Assembly: GCA_013398015.1 (NCBI GenBank)
Contig: VZRR01012420.1
Location: 954,942-1,018,941 of the forward strand
Source of the DNA: Oreocharis arfaki
Lineage: Eukaryota; Chordata; Aves; Passeriformes; Paramythiidae
DNA: 64,000 nucleotides
Direction of reading: 5' to 3'
The first letter of the stretch is position 1. Each line of letters opens with the position of its first letter. The translations under genes and the position numbers were made by a program. Under the pieces are notes generated by a model that worked only from the letters and a program-made list of their open reading frames with translations, ran no database searches and had not been told where the DNA came from. Positions 60,501 to 64,000 of this stretch are shown here, piece after piece.

Positions 60501-62488
60501 CTGCTCCTTGTTGACTGAGCTGCAGCTCTGACTATACAAAACCAAATTGTTCATGAGCAGAGCTGTGCAGCAAACAGCTCACACGCCAACTTAGCCTGTT
60601 ATGAAACACGGAGACAGAAGTACCTTCCGCAAACACGACTGTGGAATAAAACCAAAGACCCTGCCCCATGCCAACATCCCACTACCTACAGTGAATCACC
60701 CCTTCAGATTTCACTCATTTTCCTTTTTAGCCTCAGAACCTTCTTGTTCCTTTTCCTGGTTCCCAGACCTTCAACTCACCAGCACAGCCAATACAAATTT
60801 TTGTCTGTAAATATCTCCATTTGCATAAACATCTGTGCCGTGCTGTGTGTCACGGGGGAAACACACCTGTAGCTCCCTCGATGCATGAGGAAACGTCACT
60901 GTCTCTCCTAACACTCCCTACTTTGCATACACCCCAGGATCCTCTTCATCATCCCTCTGTCCACCATGTGACATTATTTTTTGTTGGTTCTTTGCCAACA
61001 AGGGGAAAACAACTCCAGGAAAGGGAAGCGTATCTACACCTCTGCTGTCTCCTCTTCGTTCCGCCTTTCTGCTATTCTTCACTCTTATCCCCGTCTGCCT
61101 CTCAGCTGCCCCTGACATCAGGATGCTGCCGCTGCTTTATCAGGGCTGTCATTCCCTTCCTCTCAGTGCTAGACCCTCAGCCCACCCCTTCCCAGCTTCT
61201 ATAACATGTCCATGCTGTCTCTACCCTTTAGCAAGGGCTGTCCCACAAGAGGACGGACATGGACGTTTCTGTGGGCATAGGACTTGAAAAGCTCAACATT
61301 GAGTTCATATTTCACATGCTTCGAGTGTGAATGAATGTTTTCTTTATCAACACTGCAAAATATAATGTATCTGATCAATCTCTACGCAGTTTTAACTGGA
61401 TTATGTTGCTATCGCATTCCCTGGACAATATTATATCCATGCTTTGTGCCCCCCTCTTCTCTCAGCTATCAGCCCTTCTTTACTCTGCAAGAACTAAGGG
61501 AGTGTAAAAACAGGAGAAAGTACCTCTTATTCAGATTTTTTCCCTAATTCTGTCAACATCTCCAGACCTGCCCCCACAGGGCCTCTCCGCTCTGGAGCTG
61601 TGTCTGTGTGACCAACAGGCTGTCCTCTCATAAAGGGGGAAAAAGCCGGGCAGGCAATTGCTTTTTGTTATTGTTTCAGTTATGAGAAATCAATGCTTAA
61701 CAAAGTAGAACTAGACCTGCCCAAAAGGAGTGAGACAAATGGCAAATTCATTTAAAGTTTTCAACAAAGCAATGAACCTTTTGTTTCTCCACAGAAAACA
61801 AAATCCACCTTGACTAGGAGTGGTTTCAATTCCTCCTGCAGAAATAGCCCAACCTCTCATAACTGCTCTTCTGTTTAAACACATGATGGCTTCTTACTGC
61901 TTGAAAAATACAGGGCTACTTTGGAATTTGGTGTTGGCTCTTTCTTTACCAAAGCAGCCAAAAGTGAATTTTAAATTCTGTAGCAAACCCAAAACTTTTG
62001 AGGTTATGCATCCACACGGATGATAAAACCATAAGCCCAGGTTTCCTGACCAGAACTGTCCAGTGAGGCAAAATATATCTGAATTCCAACATTGGCCACA
62101 AGTCCCCCATACAACATGAGAAATTAAATTATACGTCTTTGAAGTATTGCTATTCCTTTTCTATTAAAATGGATATTAAATTGCACCTTTCTTTCCTTCG
62201 CACATACTTGTTTGCCTTGTCTATTTGTGGTCCTTGCAAATGGGTCCTACAGCTGGAAGCTGGAATTTTTATACACTGGAGCTAAATACTAAACTTCAAT
62301 GTGCAGAAATCCGTTAGAAAGGTCATGTGTCCTGCATCACTTACCAGGCTTTTGATACCAGCCAAAGGGGTGTATTTTGACTTCAGCATCTGGTGAACTG
62401 CAATTTGAAATGTGCCAAGCACTTCTTGTTTCCTCAGCACACGTCTGGATTCCAAGGCTGTTCAGAGTCACGCACACGATCTTTCCAC
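406..62488 (-). CDS. TG: Thyroglobulin (partial gene, ten internal exons)
   Basis: Thyroglobulin is the large secreted glycoprotein of the thyroid follicle that is iodinated and cleaved to release T3 and T4. Ten minus-strand exons were located by translation and by matching remembered mammalian TG; they are, in transcript order, 62488-62345, 59734-59669, 49404-49270, 48394-48230, 47107-46885, 44429-44336, 40456-40297, 35630-35431, 1482-1318 and 573-406. Every junction has AG acceptor and GT donor, and phases join to one open frame of 1520 nt. The exons cover the last type-3 repeats and much of the cholinesterase-like domain. The start of the gene lies beyond base 64000 and the last exons lie left of base 1. 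No frameshift or stop was seen, so this looks like an intact functional gene. Exon numbers are not assigned because the rest of the gene is not visible. Confidence 0.96.
574..1317 (-). other. TG: TG intron
   Basis: A 744-base intron between two TG ChEL exons; nothing else recognised in it. Confidence 0.8.
1318..1482 (-). CDS. TG: TG exon, ChEL segment downstream of the SLA-containing intron
   Basis: A 165-nt, phase 0-0 exon reading GGSAFSPASIITTRRAQTQA and ending RQLPARVLNDAQTK. It aligns with mammalian TG GGSALSPAAVISHERAQQQA and VLNDAQTK. The two cysteines (GCPSS and VACLRQ) correspond to the family's conserved pair. Acceptor CTAG ends at 1483 after a T-rich tract; donor GTATAA starts at 1317. 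The opposite strand is also open here, but the minus-strand protein is the real one. Confidence 0.95.
3478..3543. repeat. AT-rich tandem repeat
   Basis: Alternating AATCATAAAAAA and AATCATTAAAAAA-like units, about five imperfect copies. Confidence 0.75.
6622..6720 (-). repeat. Possible ancient CR1 fragment
   Basis: The string CAGACCATCTGGTTTGACCT followed by a short TATAGCCAGGGCT stretch resembles old CR1-family copies found across birds and turtles. Strongly diverged; edges are guesses. Confidence 0.3.
10971..11187 (+). repeat. CR1 LINE 3' end
   Basis: Reads in CR1 order: a TTTAGATATAAGGAA-like start, a GGTTGCCCAG block, GAGCAACCTGATCTA, then TCCTTTCCAACCCAAATTAT and the tail ATTCTATGATTC. 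Heavily 5'-truncated, as is normal for CR1. Diverged but easily recognised. Confidence 0.85.
14706..14799 (+). CDS. SLA: SLA first coding exon (with short 5' UTR)
   Basis: The ATG at 14739 opens MGNAVKIPRASEEINMPSQT plus the first base of a glycine codon. M-G-N matches the start of mammalian SLA (MGNS), where Gly2 is the myristoylation site. The start context ACAATGG is a good Kozak match. A plausible acceptor (TTTAG) ends at 14705, so 14706-14738 is probably the spliced end of the 5' UTR and one or more noncoding exons lie upstream. The donor GTAAGC follows at 14800. Exon start is inferred; coding start and end are well supported. Confidence 0.88.
14739..30564 (+). CDS. SLA: Src-like adaptor protein, complete coding gene in seven coding exons
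   Basis: SLA (SLAP) is an adaptor related to Src kinases but without a kinase domain. In lymphoid and myeloid cells it dampens antigen-receptor and receptor tyrosine kinase signalling by recruiting the ubiquitin ligase CBL. Coding exons are 14739-14799, 20786-20885, 24212-24298, 25632-25735, 27266-27397, 29277-29409 and 30345-30564. They total 837 nt, or 278 residues plus stop; human SLA is 276. Domains: G2 for myristoylation, SH3 at about residues 22-82, SH2 at about 84-175 with the phosphotyrosine-binding Arg111 in GSFMIRES, then the C-terminal tail with YGLRESIASYLSL. All introns are GT-AG and in phase. The whole gene lies in one TG intron on the opposite strand. No disruption seen. Confidence 0.97.
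16366..16783 (+). repeat. CR1 LINE 3' end
   Basis: About 420 bases in plus orientation. It starts with CTCTCCTATGATGAAAGG and GAGAGAGCTGGGGTTATTCA, has the GGAGAAGAGAAGGCT block, and ends at TCTATGATTCT. Lies in SLA intron 1. Confidence 0.88.
18752..18769 (+). repeat. A18 homopolymer
   Basis: Uninterrupted run of A in SLA intron 1; not followed by a clear retroelement. Confidence 0.9.
19214..19380 (-). repeat. CR1 LINE 3' end
   Basis: Minus-orientation copy: begins on the plus strand with ATCATAGAATAGTTTGGGTT, then GGAAGGGATCTTAAAGATCA, and stops at GGGCAACCTGT. About 167 bases, relatively well preserved. Confidence 0.88.
20786..20885 (+). CDS. SLA: SLA exon, first half of SH3
   Basis: A 100-nt exon reading (G)QESDFLAVLYDYPSADIS and on to FHVGEKLRVLS. 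It contains the ALYDY-type SH3 motif as AVLYDYP, then the RT-loop region. Human SLA reads SDFLAVLSDYPSPDISPPIF here. The acceptor is a pyrimidine-rich tract ending CACAG at 20785; the donor is GTAAGT-like at 20886. The last two bases start the aspartate codon of DEGGWW. Confidence 0.95.
24212..24298 (+). CDS. SLA: SLA exon, second half of SH3
   Basis: An 87-nt exon encoding (D)EGGWWRVHSLTTGRENYI and PGKYVAKVYHG. The double tryptophan and the YIPxxYV string are the SH3 ligand-groove residues. It corresponds to human DEGGWWKAISLSTGRESYIPG. Acceptor ACACAG ends at 24211; donor GTAAGT starts at 24299. Confidence 0.95.
24781..24797 (+). repeat. A17 homopolymer
   Basis: Uninterrupted run of A in the SLA intron after the SH3 exon. 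Confidence 0.9.
25632..25735 (+). CDS. SLA: SLA exon, N-terminal part of SH2
   Basis: A 104-nt exon reading (G)WLFEGLGREKAEELLQLP and then NTKVGSFMIRESETRK. The tryptophan opens the SH2 domain, and GSFMIRES is the FLVRES-type motif, with Arg111 contacting phosphotyrosine. It is nearly identical to human SLA. Acceptor TTCACAG ends at 25631; donor GTGAGA starts at 25736. Confidence 0.96.
26235..26660 (-). repeat. CR1 LINE 3' end
   Basis: About 425 bases in minus orientation. The plus strand shows CATAGAATCTTAGAATATCC, then CTGGTCACCAGAGACAAGAG and ATGAGGAAGCTGAA, which follow the CR1 3' region in reverse order. Lies in the SLA SH2 intron. Confidence 0.85.
26684..26745 (-). repeat. Possible ancient CR1 fragment
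   Basis: TCATCTATTCTGACCTCTTG then CATACCACAGGCCAATAG resembles the same old CR1-type block as near 6622. It adjoins the younger CR1 copy that ends at about 26660. Confidence 0.35.
27266..27397 (+). CDS. SLA: SLA exon, central SH2
   Basis: A 132-nt exon encoding (G)LYSLSVRHRQVKHYRIFR and LPNNWYYISPRQTFQCLEDL followed by VNHYS. This is the most conserved part of SLA; the only clear differences from human in this stretch are LYS for FYS and RQT for RLT. Acceptor TCTCCAG ends at 27265; donor GTAAAA starts at 27398. Confidence 0.97.
29277..29409 (+). CDS. SLA: SLA exon, end of SH2 and linker
   Basis: A 133-nt exon starting (E)VADGLCCVLTTPCLTQC, which ends the SH2 domain as in human SLA. The following residues, TNNNTMTNPVPPVVMRNKNF and then NWRNIHR, form the variable linker; only the W-R pattern is kept from human. 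The linker is asparagine-rich. Acceptor GTTCAG ends at 29276; donor GTACCA starts at 29410. Confidence 0.94.
30345..30564 (+). CDS. SLA: SLA last coding exon, C-terminal tail
   Basis: A 220-nt coding part reading (R)LEVTEDTKSTLAAMDDSC and then LSYGLRESIASYLSLTEDDN and ending SKRKSALHLPLTYYED before TAA at 30562-30564. The YGLRESIASYLSL block and SKRKS are shared with human SLA; the tail is the region that recruits CBL. The first dozen residues are diverged. Acceptor TTAAAG ends at 30344. The exon continues into the 3' UTR. Confidence 0.96.
30565..31365 (+). other. SLA: Probable SLA 3' UTR with candidate polyadenylation signal
   Basis: Sequence after the SLA stop has no coding features. The first canonical AATAAA on the plus strand that I noticed is at 31342-31347, which would give a 3' UTR of about 0.8 kb. 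Mammalian SLA has a longer 3' UTR, so a later site is possible; the drawn end is an estimate. Confidence 0.45.
31861..31899. repeat. G-rich run plus TATG/TA microsatellite
   Basis: A GGGTGGGGGGGG run followed by TATATGTATGTATATATATA. Downstream of SLA. Confidence 0.75.
32418..32626 (-). repeat. CR1 LINE 3' end
   Basis: Minus-orientation copy: TCACAGACCAGTTCAGCTTG, then TTTGGAATATCTCCAGGGAT, CCACAACCTCCCTGGGTGAC and CTCTGTCACCCTCACAGTAA. Order and spacing match CR1. Confidence 0.85.
35431..35630 (-). CDS. TG: TG exon, ChEL pseudo-catalytic elbow
   Basis: A 200-nt GC-rich exon. It reads GSAEASGNAGLLDQLAALRW, then NIASFGGDPSRVSLGADRGG, then ADVTSIHLLTE and ends LFRRVLLM. The block from GLLDQ to FGGDP is the best conserved segment of the cholinesterase family. 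The nucleophile elbow, G-E-S-A-G in active enzymes, is replaced by G-A-D-R-G-G, so the serine is missing and the domain cannot be a classical esterase; mammalian TG has A-A-D-R-G-G here. The residue before GLLDQ is alanine, where human TG has tryptophan and esterases usually methionine. Acceptor CCAG ends at 35631; donor GTAAGT starts at 35430. Beyond it lies the 34-kb intron that hosts SLA. Confidence 0.97.
37211..37411 (-). repeat. CR1 LINE 3' end
   Basis: Minus-orientation copy: ATCATAGAATCCTTCAGGTT, GGAAGAGACCTTTAAGATCA, then TTTCCAGGGATGGTGACTCC and TCTTTGGTGAAGAAATTTTT. Confidence 0.88.
38248..38284. repeat. Perfect 11-bp inverted repeat
   Basis: GAACTTCTGCC at 38248-38258 and its reverse complement GGCAGAAGTTC at 38274-38284, with a 15-base loop. 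No known function. Confidence 0.6.
38361..38498 (+). repeat. CR1 LINE 3' end fragment
   Basis: Plus-orientation fragment: GCTCAAGGCATGTTTGGACA, then AGGAGTTGGACTTCGATGAT and CTTTCAACTCAAGCTATTTT ending ATGAGTCT. The end tail is diverged. Confidence 0.75.
40297..40456 (-). CDS. TG: TG exon, ChEL core
   Basis: A 160-nt exon reading VKNMSVLLFFHNGGSYN and on to LDGSYLAAIGNIIVVTANYR and IGVFGFLST. It aligns with mammalian TG strands around VFFHN and VVTASYRVGVFGFLS. These are the central beta-strands and oxyanion-hole region of the alpha/beta-hydrolase fold. In active esterases the VFFHN site reads with a Gly-Gly pair (HGGG type); here N-G-G follows the histidine, whereas human TG has N-T-M. An N-M-S sequon is present. 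Acceptor GGCAG ends at 40457; donor GTAAGT starts at 40296. Confidence 0.96.
42458..42532 (-). repeat. CR1 LINE 3' end fragment
   Basis: Short minus-orientation copy with ATCACAGAATGACAGAATGG, TTGGAAGGGAAC and CATCTGGTCCAACCTCCCTG. About 75 bases. Confidence 0.78.
44336..44429 (-). CDS. TG: TG exon, ChEL cysteine loop
   Basis: A 94-nt exon that, after completing the arginine codon, reads AGCWQPGDGEAPSESVSEDC and then LYLHVFVPATT. The two cysteines correspond to a conserved intrachain disulfide of the cholinesterase family. The E-D-C-L-Y-L-x-V string is the carboxylesterase type-B second signature, with histidine where asparagine is usual. Acceptor TGTAG ends at 44430; donor GTAAGT starts at 44335. 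It ends in phase 0. No methionine-started open frame shows this exon; it was found by reading the minus strand directly. Confidence 0.93.
46885..47107 (-). CDS. TG: TG exon, start of cholinesterase-like domain
   Basis: A 223-nt exon. The first part (DLLLPISESDSTPTVYIP) is the variable linker. It is followed by the beginning of the ChEL fold: the stretch SQFLGIPYAAPPLGERRF and then PPEPFAWVETWNATVAR. The motif F-L-G-[IV]-P-Y-A-x-P-P is a hallmark of the type-B carboxylesterase/cholinesterase family. Two N-glycosylation sequons, N-I-S and N-A-T, are visible. In TG the ChEL domain acts in folding, dimerisation and export rather than as an enzyme. Acceptor GACAG ends at 47108; donor GTAAGG starts at 46884. 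It ends with two bases of an arginine codon. Confidence 0.96.
48230..48394 (-). CDS. TG: TG exon, last type-3 repeat
   Basis: A 165-nt exon encoding ACSKNQSCTVVTLEIQPS and continuing through FYPDTQMCTHGLQGHSC to YVYRRQ. It carries five cysteines and aligns closely with the mammalian TG piece that reads FYADTQSCTHSLQGQNC. The N-Q-S triplet is a possible N-glycosylation site. Acceptor CACAG ends at 48395; donor GTAAGA starts at 48229. It joins in phase with the next exon, which opens the linker to the cholinesterase-like domain. Confidence 0.95.
49270..49404 (-). CDS. TG: TG exon, type-3 repeat segment
   Basis: A 135-nt exon starting YVDAWQPLNVSSVLMDSS and ending ARDFCLS. It aligns with the mammalian segment that reads DSWQSLALSSVVVD at its start and VRDLCLS at its end. 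A potential N-glycosylation site (N-V-S) is visible. Acceptor TTACAG ends at 49405 and donor GTAAGA starts at 49269. It is separated from the preceding exon by a 10.3-kb intron that holds LTR elements. Phase 1 at both ends. Confidence 0.93.
49915..50030. repeat. Degenerate ATAC/TATG microsatellite tract
   Basis: Repeated ACATAC, ATGTAT and TATATG strings with interruptions. Alternating purine-pyrimidine for over 100 bases in the TG intron. Confidence 0.65.
50480..51365 (-). mobile_element. Probable LTR retroelement remnant, interrupted by an assembly gap
   Basis: The region differs from its surroundings in base composition. Read on the minus strand it begins near a TGTGCCGGTTTGAGG string, passes a CTCCTCCCCCACC block and an AATAAA signal (about 51166-51171), and goes on into a GC-rich stretch and, past the gap, an open frame with no recognised domain. 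The first part resembles bird endogenous retrovirus LTRs from memory. No target duplication or matching second LTR could be resolved, so the edges are approximate and the call is tentative. Confidence 0.45.
50897..50987. other. Assembly gap (91 N)
   Basis: A run of N bases. It directly follows a run of at least 17 T and precedes a CTTCTTCTCTTCT stretch and a GC-rich segment, so it probably marks a homopolymer or GC-rich sequencing failure. True length is unknown. Confidence 0.99.
51455..51460. repeat. Left target-site duplication of the solo LTR
   Basis: ATTCAT immediately before the TG of the LTR; identical copy at 51891-51896. Confidence 0.85.
51461..51890 (+). mobile_element. Solo LTR of an endogenous retrovirus
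   Basis: A 430-base element that starts TGTGGACACC and ends CTGACAACA, so it has the TG...CA ends of an LTR. It is flanked by the exact 6-base duplication ATTCAT (51455-51460 and 51891-51896). An AATAAA signal lies at 51804-51809, about 87 bases from the end, defining the plus strand as the element's sense strand. No internal retroviral genes are present, so it is a solo LTR left by recombination. A 6-base duplication is typical of ERVK-like (beta) elements. I believe this family is common in passerines, from memory and without a search. Confidence 0.88.
51891..51896. repeat. Right target-site duplication of the solo LTR
   Basis: ATTCAT immediately after the CA of the LTR; identical to 51455-51460. 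Confidence 0.85.
59669..59734 (-). CDS. TG: TG exon, short type-3 repeat segment
   Basis: A 66-nt exon reading ADLKNTIPNLCPPVSLPL and ending RPESG at the junction. It aligns with the mammalian segment between WYQKP and the next repeat, where a single cysteine sits in an FCP context. The pattern of proline and leucine after the cysteine is kept, but overall identity is low, so this is one of the faster evolving pieces. Acceptor TTTTAG ends at 59735; donor GTAAGT starts at 59668. Phase 1 in and phase 1 out, matching both neighbours, which is the main support for so short an exon. Confidence 0.87.
59735..62344 (-). other. TG: TG intron
   Basis: A 2.6-kb intron between two well supported TG exons. 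I see no gene or clear repeat in it. Confidence 0.7.
62345..62488 (-). CDS. TG: TG exon, type-3 repeat segment
   Basis: First TG exon (in transcript order) seen in the window. It enters with two bases completing a codon and reads GKIVCVTLNSLGIQTC, then a stretch ending HPFGWYQKP, which aligns residue by residue with the mammalian TG segment ending YPFGWYQKP. Three cysteines are present, as expected for the disulfide-rich type-3 repeats. The acceptor is a CAG at 62491-62489 and the donor is GTAAGT at 62344-62339. The exon is 144 nt and leaves one base of the next codon. The preceding TG exon was not found between 62489 and 64000. Confidence 0.93.
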
Positions 62489-64000
62489 CTGCCAAGGACA
62501 TACACGGTTATAGGAATTAGGAGGAAAATTTTCCTTTTCTAGATAGCGTTGTGAGGAAAGACAACACAGCATGGTTCCACTGAGTGTTAAATGAAATTCA
62601 ACTGACTTAGAAATTAAAGGAAGGAAAGACCTCAAATCTGCCAACTTATTGAAACTAGTTTTGAAAAATCCTAATGAATTCAGTGTGAGGGAAGGTGGGT
62701 TACCAGCATTACAATCCATTATAATCCAAGGTCACAGAGCATTTCCACTGAGCAAAGATGAGGATGGTTTGAGCAAGAAGCCCTTTCAGGTTAATGAAAC
62801 TAAAAATCTGAGTGTATGTTGAAACATGTCCCCTACTTACATCAAGATAAAAATTCTTTCAAAGTCCTAGTGTAAATAATTTTGTTCCTGAAAAATATGG
62901 AGGGTTTGAAACACAGTTTCATTGAAGATTTTAGCTCATGTTAAAATCACTACTGAAAGTTCTCAACTACGTGAGTGCCAAGACTGGATGTCTGAAATGT
63001 CACAGACATTAAATATTAATCAGATAAACTAAAGAGGTGTCTATTTTGCATGTTGTGTGCCTTAAAATTTGCCTTTTTTTTTTTAGAACTATTTAGAGAA
63101 ACTCCAAGGCATATTCAGTTAAGTCTTCATTATTCATATGATCATAAGGAGGTATGAAAACTGTCAACTATTTTTAATTTGCACATTAATTCTCATGTAA
63201 GCTACAATGGATTAATTTTCTAAGCTACTCATTTTTTGACCAAGTGAAAATTTTGTCTGCTCAAAAAAAAAAAGGAATTAAAAATATGCATTTCTGAAGT
63301 GTTTCAAATTCCAAAATGAATTATAAAAACAGCACATCATAATTACCTCAGAGAGAGTTGATTAGCACATGACTCTTCCAAAAACAAAGTTACACGTTAG
63401 TGGCCTAAATCTAAATTTGGAATAAAATACTAGAATCTATTTCATTTACTTTGACCTGGGTGCTATCCAGCTTTAAAGACCAGCTGAAGACTTTCTTCCT
63501 CAAGCAGAAGTCTAAAATCTGGGAGCAGAGAAGGTCAGACAACCAAGAAAGCCAGAAGGCTAAACTGCCCCAGAGTATCCACAGACATTATGAACTTGCA
63601 TGCACCTAATTTCAGGAATATTTAGGTTTCAGAGTCCTTTAGGCTTTAAAAAATGAAACAGCATAAAAGGGGGAAAAAATTGCTAAAAGAAGTCAAGCAA
63701 CACTTTTGAAGAGCAGTTGATGAATGAGAATTAAGTGGAGTTTTATCAGTTTGGATTTTATGCTGATGGATCTGCAGCCTCTTAAGGACTCATTGTCATG
63801 AAGTTTTCTTAAAAATTTCTGAAATGTGGAATGTGTCATTGGGCTGAACTCTTAGAAGTGGTTATGGTTACTTGAAAAGGTGCTAAAGAGAGGGTCATGA
63901 GATCTGAAAGGGCTTTTGAGTGCTCTTCAGAGCAAAAGAATGGTAAAATTTGGAGAATGAAGAAAGACTTGAAGTTATTTTAAAAATAAAAACAGGGGGA
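62489..64000 (-). other. TG: TG intron, partial
   Basis: About 1.5 kb upstream of the first visible TG exon. The expected preceding exon (mammalian segment with CCTGFGFLN) was looked for on the minus strand and not found, so the intron continues past the window end. Confidence 0.6.

Noticed and set aside
60821..61204. 127-codon histidine- and leucine-rich open frame
   Set aside because: Low-complexity composition from CT-rich sequence; lies inside a TG intron without splice support.

Overview
The window is a piece of a vertebrate nuclear genome, almost certainly from a bird and probably a songbird. Genes are split into short exons with GT-AG introns. CR1-type LINE 3' ends with the typical ATTCTATGATTCT-like tail are scattered through it, and one intron holds a solo LTR of a kind I associate with passerine endogenous retroviruses. 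No bacterial-style operon, tRNA, rRNA or CRISPR array is visible.

Two genes account for all the coding sequence I can support. (1) Thyroglobulin (TG), minus strand, runs through the whole window and is open at both ends. Ten consecutive internal exons (62488 down to 406) encode about 506 residues: the last type-3 cysteine repeats (62345-62488, 59669-59734, 49270-49404, 48230-48394), the linker and start of the cholinesterase-like (ChEL) domain (46885-47107), and much of the ChEL domain (44336-44429, 40297-40456, 35431-35630, 1318-1482, 406-573). All exon phases join without a break. The 5' two-thirds of TG lies beyond 64000 and the last exons lie left of position 1. (2) The Src-like adaptor gene SLA, plus strand, has a complete coding sequence in seven coding exons (14739 to 30564), giving a 278-residue protein with an N-terminal glycine, an SH3 domain, an SH2 domain and a conserved C-terminal tail.

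Layout: 1-1482 holds two TG ChEL exons. 1483-35430 is one 34-kb TG intron that contains the whole SLA gene in antisense orientation. 35431-49404 holds TG exons in moderate introns with CR1 pieces. 49405-59668 is a 10.3-kb TG intron with a solo LTR (51461-51890, exact 6-bp target duplications), a second LTR-like element interrupted by a 91-base assembly gap (50897-50987), and AT-rich microsatellite-like sequence. 59669-62488 holds the two most upstream TG exons seen here, followed by intron to the end.

TG (thyroid hormone precursor) and SLA (dampener of antigen-receptor signalling) are functionally unrelated; their nested arrangement is known from mammals and is conserved here. I found no convincing evidence of an undescribed system. 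The observations most worth a second look are the nested antisense architecture, the dated-looking solo LTR, the gap-interrupted element, and a substituted residue in an otherwise strongly conserved ChEL motif.
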